Positions 10,178-20,204 of a DNA stretch of 46,917 bases are shown here, piece by piece; positions within the stretch are counted from its first letter, which is position 1, and each line of letters starts with the position of its first letter. The stretch comes from Pseudomonadota bacterium. GTDB taxonomy: Bacteria; Myxococcota_A; Polyangia; Haliangiales; Haliangiaceae. The stretch lies in contig JAKSDA010000410.1 of NCBI GenBank assembly GCA_022360315.1, forward strand, positions 1-46,917, read 5' to 3'. The notes under the pieces were generated by a model. That model was not told the origin of the DNA. It was given only the letters and a program-made list of their open reading frames with translations, and ran no database searches. A program made the position numbers and the translations under genes.

Positions 10178-11323
10178 TTATAGGGCCTCGTCGAGGATGG
10201 CTTCGAGCGCTGCGGATTCGTTGCCGAGATGATACGCGTCCGGTTCAGACCAATAACTCGAACGGCGATGGATCTCGGGCAGCAATTCGACCCGCTTTTC
10301 GAAGTCGACGATACGGTTGCCCAGATAAAATAGATACATCGTGGTAAGCCAGTTGGTAAAATCTTTTTTGCAACGGAGGTGGCGCTTGAGATTGATCATG
10401 ATCCACGAGATGTGGGCGTAGACATCGTAGCAGTTGCCGCAATCGCGATCGTTGCCCACGCAACAGCGCCGGGTGGTTTTTAGATCGGGGTTGTACGCGC
10501 GAAAATGGCTATTGTAGGGATTGCCGTTCAAAACGCGATCTTTGTTCAGCTCATTGTCGGGTGTGATGCTGGCACAGACGTTGTAGCCCCATTCTTCGTC
10601 GAAGAGCTGTCCAGTCGATACGACCTGAGAGATATAGGATGAGATCAGAATCTTGCCGGGATAGCGTCGGATCATCTTGTTGATCTCGCGCCGGACCAGC
10701 TCGAAACCGCCGCGGTGGTCGTAATGACCGCCCAGACCCGAAATATCGCCGTAGAAGTTGTAGGTTACGTAATTGCCATTGGCCACGCATTGCTCGGTCA
10801 CGCTCTCGATCTCATGAGCATTGCGCGGAGTGGTCGTGTAGTACCAGATGGCTCGCCTGTCGTTTTTGTAGTTCGCCAGGGCCTTGGCAAAGACGGCGAT
10901 CTTGTTGTTGCCGCGCAGATAGGTATCGGTTTTGTGATCGCCCCATACCGACAACCCGATGGGCATGTTCTCGAATCCCTCGTAGGGGATCTTGTTGATC
11001 CCATTGGTGACCACGGTCATCCAAAAAGCGTCGTAGATCTTTTTGACCCGGTCGAGCTGGAGGCTGGGCTCGCCCCCGACCACAGTGACAAAATTGCTTC
11101 CACGGGCCTTCTCTCGCGCGATGAAGCCATCAAACTCCGCCTCGTCGGACGGCGATTGGTACTGATCCATCTTATCTTCGAAGAAGTAGCAACCCTTGCA
11201 GCGCAAATTGCAGACATGTGTAACGTCCATCAAGATCGCTTTGAGCGGGCCGGCCTTGCTGAGATCGGTATAAAGCAGTTTGAGAAATGGATCTTCTAAA
11301 TAAGTAGCGAATTGATCATGCAT
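10178..11323 (-). CDS. Radical SAM enzyme, first gene of the PKS operon
   Basis: 381 residues from the ATG at 11323. The CxxxCxxC cluster that binds the SAM-cleaving iron-sulfur centre is Cys38, Cys42, Cys45 in CNLRCKGC, followed by the GGEP SAM-binding motif (83-86) and a beta strand ending in TNG near residue 107. A second cysteine group (Cys287, Cys288, Cys295, Cys298: CC, then C, then C) follows and could hold an auxiliary cluster, though it does not match a SPASM domain that I recognise. It lies 8 nt upstream of the PKS gene, so both are almost certainly co-transcribed and translationally coupled. A role in making or modifying the fatty acyl substrate or product is inferred. Upstream in-frame codons would extend it to 11437, but that extension looks non-coding. 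Confidence 0.85.
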   Translation of the reverse strand: MHDQFATYLEDPFLKLLYTDLSKAGPLKAILMDVTHVCNLRCKGCYFFEDKMDQYQSPSDEAEFDGFIAREKARGSNFVTVVGGEPSLQLDRVKKIYDAFWMTVVTNGINKIPYEGFENMPIGLSVWGDHKTDTYLRGNNKIAVFAKALANYKNDRRAIWYYTTTPRNAHEIESVTEQCVANGNYVTYNFYGDISGLGGHYDHRGGFELVRREINKMIRRYPGKILISSYISQVVSTGQLFDEEWGYNVCASITPDNELNKDRVLNGNPYNSHFRAYNPDLKTTRRCCVGNDRDCGNCYDVYAHISWIMINLKRHLRCKKDFTNWLTTMYLFYLGNRIVDFEKRVELLPEIHRRSSYWSEPDAYHLGNESAALEAILDEAL

Positions 11324-11396
11324 GGTAAGAATCCAAAGGGAGCTGGGTGTCCATTGGACTGACCAGAACGAAGAGTACTGCCATTTATGATTTATA

Positions 11397-11409
11397 TGAC
11401 CCGGGGTCA
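11397..11409. promoter_or_regulatory. Palindromic operator candidate at the biosynthetic operon promoter
   Basis: TGACCCGGGGTCA is a perfect 6+1+6 inverted repeat. It overlaps the predicted transcription start of the radical SAM/PKS/COQ4 operon, just downstream of the -10 element, where a repressor would block initiation. No regulator gene lies next to it, so the cognate factor is unknown. Confidence 0.35.
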
Positions 11410-11437
11410 CCATAGTGTGTGAGACGGGACTCGGCAA
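11409..11437 (-). promoter_or_regulatory. Candidate sigma-70 promoter of the biosynthetic operon
   Basis: On the minus strand TTGCCG (11437-11432) is followed after 17 nt by TATGGT (11414-11409). This predicts a start near 11402 and a leader of about 80 nt before the ATG at 11323. Match is moderate. Confidence 0.35.
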
Positions 11438-11705
11438 GGGGTTGGTATCTAATTTTGTCGACGCGGTTGCAGCCGAAAACGTGCCGGAAAGGGAGCAGAA
11501 TCAGTGATAGGGTATCGCGGTAAGCTGACCGTCGATCAATTGTCACGGTTGCGGAAACAATCCTTACAGAAAAAACGCCGATTGTCGAGGTCGGGCGGGT
11601 TAGGTAGAGTGCGGCCAGCGTGGCCGCCATTTCGGTCTTGCGCAGGCTGTGACTGGCCAGCGGCCAGATGCACCCAGGTGACGTTGTCTTCGATCTCGCG
11701 CAGGG

Positions 11706-11741
11706 GGCGCTCTGGCGACGCGGAGAGTTTTGGACCGGCTC
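11706..11741 (-). repeat. Half copy of the palindromic element found at 46326-46492
   Basis: On the minus strand these 36 bases match 46330-46366 (37 bases) apart from one missing A in the A-run after CCGGTCC. The match covers an outer arm and the first inner arm, up to GCCAGAGCGCC, and then stops abruptly. The complementary arm is not found nearby, so this is a truncated copy. Confidence 0.75.
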
Positions 11742-11778
11742 GAAGGCAGGGCGAGACCGATAACCGATAACCGGGGGA

Positions 11779-12573
11779 TTACTCGGGGGCCGGCGGATCC
11801 ATGGCTCCGGTCATGATCCCGACGGCGTCGGACATCGAGAATTGCTTTGGATCGATCACCGCGATGCGCTTGCCGAGCCGATGAATATGAATCCGATCGG
11901 CCACCTCGAAGACATGCGGCATGTTGTGTGAGATCAGAATCACCGGCAGCCCCTGGTTTTTCACGTCGAGGATCAGCTCCAACACGCGACGGGACTCTTT
12001 GACACCCAGCGCCGCTGTCGGCTCATCCATGATCACCAGCTTGGAGCCAAAGGCGGCGGCCCGAGCAACTGCGACACCTTGGCGCTGGCCGCCGGACAAT
12101 GTCTCCACGGCCTGATCGATGTTCTGGATGGTCAAGAGGCCCAATTCGGTCAGCTTGTCCCGGGCAATCCGGCGCATTTCTTTGCGGTCGAGGGTCCGGA
12201 AGAGCCGGCCGAGCAAGCCCTTTGCGCGGATTTCTCGGCCCAGAAACATATTGTCGGCAATCGATAGCGACGGCGATAAAGCCAGGTTCTGGTAGACGGT
12301 CTCGATGCCGGCATTGCGCGCCTCGATCGGCGACGAAAAGCGAATTTTTTCGCCATCCAGCCAAATATCGCCCCGATCGGGCAGGACAGCGCCGGACAGC
12401 GCCTTGATCAGGGTCGATTTACCGGCACCATTGTCGCCGATCACCGCGAGGATCTCACCCGGGTAGAGATCGAAGTCGGAATGATCCAGTGCGGTCACCC
12501 GGCCGTATCGCTTGACCAGACCGCGTGCCTTCATGATCGGCCCGGCAGTATCGTCAGTTTTGACAGCAGCCAT
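11779..12573 (-). CDS. Sugar ABC transporter ATP-binding protein (FrcA-like)
   Basis: 264 residues, one ABC cassette. Walker A is GDNGAGKS (46-53), the signature is LSGGQ (159-163), and Walker B LVIMDEP is at 179-185. Most ribose/galactose ATPases (RbsA, MglA) are twin cassettes of about 500 residues; the single-cassette length matches the FrcA fructose type. The start is the ATG at 12573, which overlaps the permease stop as TGATG, so translation is coupled. The reading frame stays open further upstream, but that part is a shadow of the permease gene. It powers uptake with the adjacent permease and binding protein. Fructose is inferred from family resemblance; ribose or another pentose remains possible. 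Confidence 0.88.
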   Translation of the reverse strand: MAAVKTDDTAGPIMKARGLVKRYGRVTALDHSDFDLYPGEILAVIGDNGAGKSTLIKALSGAVLPDRGDIWLDGEKIRFSSPIEARNAGIETVYQNLALSPSLSIADNMFLGREIRAKGLLGRLFRTLDRKEMRRIARDKLTELGLLTIQNIDQAVETLSGGQRQGVAVARAAAFGSKLVIMDEPTAALGVKESRRVLELILDVKNQGLPVILISHNMPHVFEVADRIHIHRLGKRIAVIDPKQFSMSDAVGIMTGAMDPPAPE

Positions 12574-13613
12574 CACGCCGCCACCTTTCTGATCCACCGA
12601 TCGATCGCTACCGCGATGATGATCAGCAGACCGACGGCGAATCGCTGCCACAACACATCGACGCCGCCCAGTTTCAGGCCCGAGCGGAACACACCGACGA
12701 TCAGCGTGCCGACCAGGGTGCCCAGGATCGAGCCGCGGCCGCCGAATAGCGAGGTACCGCCGATCACTACCGCAGTGATGGCATCGAGGTTGCCCTCGTA
12801 AAAACTCTGCGGGCTGACCGAACCAACCCGCCCGATCGCTGCCCAACCGCCGAGGGCGCAGAGCAATCCGGCCAATCCGTAGTTGGATAGCAGTACGCGG
12901 TTGACCCGCACGCCCGACAGACGCGCGGCGTCCGGGTCGTCGCCAATGGCGTAGACATGCCGGCCCCAGGCGGTTTGATTCAGCACATACCAGAACAGGG
13001 CAAAGAGGCCGAGCATCAGGAACGAACCGTAGGTGAGCTGCGCGCCAAAAACGCTGACGCGCTCGCCAAAAAACTTCAAGACCGGTGCGACCTGGTCGAT
13101 ATCCTGGCTGCGGATGGTCTCGCTCTCCGAATACCACAGGTTGAGCGCAAAGAAGATGCTCCAGGTACCCAGGGTCACGATGAAAGGGGGCAACCGAAAA
13201 ACCGTCACCAGCGCGCCGTTGATGAGGCCACAGATGGTCCCGAGGGCCAGTCCCAGGACAATGGCCAGCCCTGGCGGCACCCCCAGCATGACCGCCAGCT
13301 TGCCCATGACTACCGAGCTCAGCACCATCACCGCAGCGACGCTGAGATCGATACCCGCACTCAGGATGATCAAGGTCTGCGCAACCCCCAGAATACCGAT
13401 GATGGTCACCTGCTGGATGATCAACGACATGTTGAACGCGGAGAAGAAGTTGTCGGCCACGGCGCCGAACAAGATCAGGCTGAGGATCAACACGATCAGG
13501 GGCACAGCGGTTGGATTGGCGTGCAGGAAATGCTGTAACCGCCTCAGTGGTGAATGGTCAGCCTCGTCGAAGGATGCGACTCCAGCTGGGCCAGAGGAGC
13601 TGTGATCCGTCAT
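12573..13613 (-). CDS. Sugar ABC transporter permease (RbsC/FrcC family)
   Basis: 346 residues, with about eight to ten hydrophobic membrane segments and the family's conserved run LSAGIDLSVAAVMVLSS near the second and third helices, plus GGTSLFGGRGS in the C-terminal half. It forms the inner-membrane channel of the importer. I prefer the ATG at 13613, preceded by an AGGG about 4 nt upstream, over one at 13646. It is the middle gene of a binding protein, permease, ATPase operon and overlaps the ATPase start. Confidence 0.88.
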   Translation of the reverse strand: MTDHSSSGPAGVASFDEADHSPLRRLQHFLHANPTAVPLIVLILSLILFGAVADNFFSAFNMSLIIQQVTIIGILGVAQTLIILSAGIDLSVAAVMVLSSVVMGKLAVMLGVPPGLAIVLGLALGTICGLINGALVTVFRLPPFIVTLGTWSIFFALNLWYSESETIRSQDIDQVAPVLKFFGERVSVFGAQLTYGSFLMLGLFALFWYVLNQTAWGRHVYAIGDDPDAARLSGVRVNRVLLSNYGLAGLLCALGGWAAIGRVGSVSPQSFYEGNLDAITAVVIGGTSLFGGRGSILGTLVGTLIVGVFRSGLKLGGVDVLWQRFAVGLLIIIAVAIDRWIRKVAA

Positions 13614-13659
13614 TTTCCCTGTCTCTCCATGGCGCCGCGAGAACACAACCGCAATGAAC

Positions 13660-14751
13660 TCAGCCCCAGCATTTCTTCAGGCCTTGTGCGGACGATATGG
13701 ACGGCAGGCCCGAAATCGGCTTGTCGGTGATGAGTTCGACTCCTGTATTCAGAAAATCGAGACCTGGTGAAGGTGCCGGTTTCTTCCCGCTCTTGATGTA
13801 CTCCACGACCGCCTCGACGCCGAGCGACGCCATCAGCAAGGGGAACTGCATGGACGTTGCACCGATAACACCATCGCGCACATTCTGCACGCCCGGGCAG
13901 CCGCCATCGATCGAGACGAGTAATACGTCCTTTTCTTTGCCGAACGCCTTCAGGGCCTCATAGGCACCGGCAGCGACAGGCTCGTTGATGGTATAGACCA
14001 CGTTGATGCCGGGGTCCTTCTGCAACAGGTTCTCCATGGCAGTTCGGCCCCCTTCCTCGGCCCCCTTGGTCACGTCGTGGCCGACGATGCGCGGGTCGGT
14101 CTCGTCGCCGATGTCGCTGGGGTTCTTGATATCGATACCAAATCCCTTGAGAAACCCCTGGTCACGCAGTACGTCGACCGTGACCTCGGCCGAGCTGAGG
14201 TCGAGAAGCGCAATCCTGGCCTCTTTGGCCCCGGCACCCAGGCTCGCCCTGGCCCACTTGCCGATCATTTCGCCGGCCTTAAAATTGTCGGTGGCAAAGG
14301 TCGCGTCGGCCGCGCTGATCGGCGCTAGCGGGGTATCGAGGGCGATGACTAGGACACCGGCTTCGCGCGCCTTCTGAACCGCGGGCACGACGGCCGCGGT
14401 ATCCGATGGTGTTATCAAAATGCCCCTGGCCCCGGCCGCGATCAGGCTCTCGATAGCTTCGATCTGCGCCTCGTTATCGCCGTCGTATTTGCCGGCGAAG
14501 GTGCGCAGCTCTACGCCCATCTCGGCAGCCTTGGCCTTGGCGCCTTCGCGCATTTTGACAAAAAAAGGATTTGTGTCGGTCTTGGTGATAAGTCCGACAA
14601 TGGGCCGGGCCGAGCCCGATTGCCCGGCTGGCTGCGCCTGGCCCTTGGGCTCTTGTTCCTTGTTGGCGCTGTCCTTGCTGCACGCCGGCCAAATCAGCGC
14701 GACAACCGTGAGCAAAGCGGGAACGTACGACGGTTGATTCATGCGACTCAT
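13660..14751 (-). CDS. Sugar ABC transporter periplasmic binding protein (FrcB-like lipoprotein)
   Basis: 363 residues. A hydrophobic signal segment ends at Cys24 (IWPAC), an imperfect lipobox, followed by a Ser/Gln/Lys-rich linker. The mature part is a type-1 periplasmic binding fold: IVGLITKTDTNPFFVKM, the GILITPSDTAAVVP strand-loop, and ALDTPLAPISAADATFATDN, a stretch that resembles fructose-binding FrcB. It captures sugar for the permease and ATPase that follow. It ends 46 nt before the permease start. A second ATG at 14742 is equally possible; neither has a strong ribosome binding site. No dedicated regulator or sugar kinase lies alongside. Confidence 0.85.
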   Translation of the reverse strand: MSRMNQPSYVPALLTVVALIWPACSKDSANKEQEPKGQAQPAGQSGSARPIVGLITKTDTNPFFVKMREGAKAKAAEMGVELRTFAGKYDGDNEAQIEAIESLIAAGARGILITPSDTAAVVPAVQKAREAGVLVIALDTPLAPISAADATFATDNFKAGEMIGKWARASLGAGAKEARIALLDLSSAEVTVDVLRDQGFLKGFGIDIKNPSDIGDETDPRIVGHDVTKGAEEGGRTAMENLLQKDPGINVVYTINEPVAAGAYEALKAFGKEKDVLLVSIDGGCPGVQNVRDGVIGATSMQFPLLMASLGVEAVVEYIKSGKKPAPSPGLDFLNTGVELITDKPISGLPSISSAQGLKKCWG

Positions 14752-14799
14752 CAGGCGAGTCTGCGCTGTTCTGCGACCCGGTGCAACCTTGGGAGCCAG

Positions 14800-15027
14800 A
14801 ATGCCTTTGCCACCCGCCCGCCGCGACTGCTCGTCGAAGATGTCGAGTCACTTGGAATAGCGGTTCAAGCAGGTCTCGGTGTAGCCATCTTGCCGCGTGG
14901 GTTGGTCTTGCGCATGGCCGGCCTGGTCGAGGTTGCCCCCGACCAGATCGGCGCGCGGAATCTCGGCCCCATTGCCCCGCGCGATGTCTGGCTGGCCGGA
15001 CGTCCCGGCAAGGTAGGCGACGCGTGA
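14800..15027 (+). pseudogene. C-terminal remnant of a LysR-type regulator
   Basis: From about 14818 to the TGA at 15027 the plus strand encodes roughly 70 residues that read like the end of a LysR effector domain: LLVEDVESLGIAVQAG, then LGVAILPRGLV and PRDVWLAGRPG. No helix-turn-helix or rest of the domain precedes it; the frame upstream runs into the antisense of the sugar-binding protein gene. It is therefore a truncated leftover, possibly of a regulator once divergent from that operon. This explains most of the 350-bp gap between the binding protein and the EamA gene. The assignment rests on pattern memory alone. Confidence 0.42.
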
Positions 15028-15102
15028 GCGATGAGGATGCGCGAAGGCGGCCGACCGGGACATCGGCCGCCTGCCGGTTGCGCTTGGCTTTGCCTGTGGC
15101 AG

Positions 15103-15984
15103 TCAAGCACCGCGTTTGGTGCCCAGAAAAATGGCAAAAAGGGCCAGCCCCGCTCCGGCGGCCTCGACTGCAGTGATGGAACGAGCAAAAAACAAAACGT
15201 CCCAGCCAAAGGCCAGGGCGGGCTGGAGCAGCAGAATCAGGCCAACTCGCGACGCCGGTACATGAGCCAGGCTGCTCGAGATGAGAACCCAGCCGAGGAT
15301 TTGCGCCGAAACGGTGTAGCCCATGAGCCACCCGGCATCGGCCAGGGATGGAATGGCGAAGCCGGATCCCTCGGCCAGACCGCCCAGGCCCAGACAGGCC
15401 GCCGACACAAGAGAGGTCACCGCCAGATCGCGAATCGGCGCGCTATCGGGCTCGGCCATGCGAGCCTGGCGCAAAAACAACAGATATCCCGTATAGGCCG
15501 CTGCGGTCATGAGCCCGAACAACACGCCCCACCGGTACCGGTCGTCGAACACGCTCCAGTCGAGACCGACGATCATGGCCAGTCCGGTGATGGCCATGGG
15601 AATGGATACTGCCAATTGCCAGCGCAGTCTCTCGCCGAAAAAACATACTCCGACCAGGGCCATGGCAAACACTTGAAAGTTGCCCAAAAGGGTCGCCAGG
15701 CCGGGCCCAATGGACAAAATACTGCGATGCCATACCGCCAGATCAGCCGCGAACATCACGCCCGCACCGATCAACGCCACAAGCGTGCTGCGCCCCGAAA
15801 TCAGCTTGTGGCCGCGCCCCCACACCAATGCAGTCAAGATGATCCCGCCGGCCAGAGTCCGATAAAACGCACTCACGGTTGCCGGCATGTCGATCAGCTT
15901 GACCAGGACCGGGGCAAAGCTGAGCGTGACGGCGCCGGCGACGAGCCTGGCAGTGGCGAGCCTGTGGACGCGAGTGGATTGCAC
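15103..15984 (-). CDS. EamA/DMT-family transporter
   Basis: 293 residues, with about ten hydrophobic helices arranged as two EamA repeats (first around 8-130, second around 150-290). Recognisable family features are the opening helix VAGAVTLSFAPVLVKLI and the end-of-repeat pattern GLILLLQPALAFGWDVLFF. Such proteins export or import small metabolites; the substrate cannot be told. I chose the GTG at 15984, 22 nt after the HEAT lipoprotein stop; a longer frame begins with TTG at 16044 inside that gene and is less likely. Same strand and close spacing suggest it is the last gene of the MoxR operon, but no functional link is evident. Confidence 0.8.
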   Translation of the reverse strand: MQSTRVHRLATARLVAGAVTLSFAPVLVKLIDMPATVSAFYRTLAGGIILTALVWGRGHKLISGRSTLVALIGAGVMFAADLAVWHRSILSIGPGLATLLGNFQVFAMALVGVCFFGERLRWQLAVSIPMAITGLAMIVGLDWSVFDDRYRWGVLFGLMTAAAYTGYLLFLRQARMAEPDSAPIRDLAVTSLVSAACLGLGGLAEGSGFAIPSLADAGWLMGYTVSAQILGWVLISSSLAHVPASRVGLILLLQPALAFGWDVLFFARSITAVEAAGAGLALFAIFLGTKRGA

Positions 15985-16006
15985 GTGGTTAATCAACCGC
16001 TCTGCT

Positions 16007-17485
16007 TCAATCGGCCACGCGGAGCATGGTTTCGGCTGCAACAACGCGAACTCGGGGCGACGAGTCGGCCAGGGCTGTGACCAGGCCCATAGTCAATTTG
16101 TCGATGTCGCCGTGGCGCCGCACAGCCAGCTCACGGATCGCGGGATCGTCCGCACTCTGGCACAGTTCGGCCAGGGCGAGCAATCCGCGCGGGTGGCCCA
16201 GCCGGGCCAGGTCGGTCGCCGCTTCGACACGAATGTCGACCTCGGCCGAATCGAGAGCCGTGACCAGGGCCGCTGTGGCACCGCCTCGCTCACCTATCCG
16301 CAAAAGAACTCGCGCCGCAATAAGTCGAACCCGATCGCTCGCATCACCAAGTCGACCTCGAGACAGTTTTTTGGTCAAAGTCACCGGCATGACTTCGACC
16401 GAGGCTTCGATGCCAGCCACGCGGACGGCCGGCGCCAGGTCGGCCAGAGCGCGGTCGATCAGGGCAAAGACTGCCTGCTGACCCCTGTCGCCGGCTCGAT
16501 CGCGATCTCGGTTGTCGCCGGCCGTGGCCCGGTGCAGGGCCGCGGCCGCACGCAGAGCAGAAGGCAGGTCGTTCGACTGCATGACCCGGCGCAGCGCCTC
16601 GATGTCGCGGTGCCGTTGCAAGACCGCCACAGCGGCCAGACGCGCGGCGCTATTGTGGTCGCTCAGCGCCCTTCTGGCTGCGGCCACCGCGGTTGCACGA
16701 TCGGCTGAGCGATGCCACGCCCGGGTCGAGTCGGCCAGCACGCGCAACGCCGCCGCGCGAATGCTGCCCTCGCCATCGCGCTCGGCCATTGCGATGAAGC
16801 GCGCATTATCGCGGTCGTCGTTCATAGCCGCGACAGCGCGCACGGCGGCAAGGCGCGCCGCGGGCGATGGATCGGCCAAAAACGGCAGTAGATCGCCCCG
16901 GGCCGCGGAGCGAATCTTGCGCCCGATTCCCTCGATCACGATCGCCCTGGCCTCGGCCACCTCACTGGACAAGAGCTGGGTGGCCACCCGCGGTGCATTA
17001 AAATCCGAGCGCAATAGAGCCACCGCCGCTGCAGCGGCCACCACGTCATCATCATCGGTGATGCGATCGGCTACATCGCGAGCCAGTTTTTCGATCTCGA
17101 GGCGCTCGATGGCCTGAATGGTCCGAGCTTGTACGCGTCCAGACGGCACGCGCAAGCCCTGCCACAGTGTGCTAAGGGCCATGCGCCGGAGCACCACCCG
17201 ATCGTGGCTGTCTGGGCCCGGCTGCCTGGTGGTGTGCCATTCTTTATACAGGGCCACCGCCCTTTGGGCATCGCGCTGCCCCATGGCGGCCTGGATCTTG
17301 ACCCGCCACAGCACCGGATGACCGGGATATCCGTCCAGAGCCCGGTCGGCGGCGCGCTCAGCATCGCGGTACCAACCGCGCTCGAGTAGATCGCGCGCCC
17401 GTTTGACTTCGGGCGGCAATCCACCACATGCACAGGCCAGATATGCCCACACAAGACCAGGCCAGACCAGACACCGAAACCTCAT
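16007..17485 (-). CDS. HEAT-repeat lipoprotein of the MoxR operon
   Basis: 492 residues. A short signal peptide ends at a cysteine-rich site (YLACACG, Cys18 or Cys20), so the protein is probably lipid-anchored. Residues about 25-90 look like a TPR pair (RARDLLERGWYRDAERAADRAL), and from about 115 to the end there are alanine/arginine-rich helical repeats of the HEAT type, each with paired helices such as PAARLAAVRAVAAM and DIRVEAATDLARLG. HEAT solenoids are protein-docking scaffolds. It follows the double-VWA protein by 14 nt, so it probably works with that membrane complex on the periplasmic face. It ends 22 nt before the EamA transporter start. Confidence 0.75.
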   Translation of the reverse strand: MRFRCLVWPGLVWAYLACACGGLPPEVKRARDLLERGWYRDAERAADRALDGYPGHPVLWRVKIQAAMGQRDAQRAVALYKEWHTTRQPGPDSHDRVVLRRMALSTLWQGLRVPSGRVQARTIQAIERLEIEKLARDVADRITDDDDVVAAAAAVALLRSDFNAPRVATQLLSSEVAEARAIVIEGIGRKIRSAARGDLLPFLADPSPAARLAAVRAVAAMNDDRDNARFIAMAERDGEGSIRAAALRVLADSTRAWHRSADRATAVAAARRALSDHNSAARLAAVAVLQRHRDIEALRRVMQSNDLPSALRAAAALHRATAGDNRDRDRAGDRGQQAVFALIDRALADLAPAVRVAGIEASVEVMPVTLTKKLSRGRLGDASDRVRLIAARVLLRIGERGGATAALVTALDSAEVDIRVEAATDLARLGHPRGLLALAELCQSADDPAIRELAVRRHGDIDKLTMGLVTALADSSPRVRVVAAETMLRVAD

Positions 17486-17499
17486 TTCTGCGCGAGCCC

Positions 17500-20202
<2,703 letters not shown>

Positions 20203-20204
20203 GG

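Larger units (their letters stand above)
11324..11778. other. Intergenic region between the PKS operon and the sugar ABC operon
   Basis: This 455-bp stretch holds the candidate promoter and palindrome of the PKS operon at its left end and a half copy of a palindromic repeat at its right end. I see no convincing gene in the middle: the short reading frames there lack ribosome binding sites and recognisable motifs. Confidence 0.5.

Noticed and set aside
11504..11770. Small plus-strand gene upstream of the sugar operon
   Set aside because: No ribosome binding site or motif, and its 3' part coincides with the half palindromic repeat.
12574..13137. Long in-frame upstream extension of the sugar ABC ATPase
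   Set aside because: The extension is antisense-like sequence within the permease gene; the TGATG overlap at 12573 gives a natural start and a normal 264-residue length.
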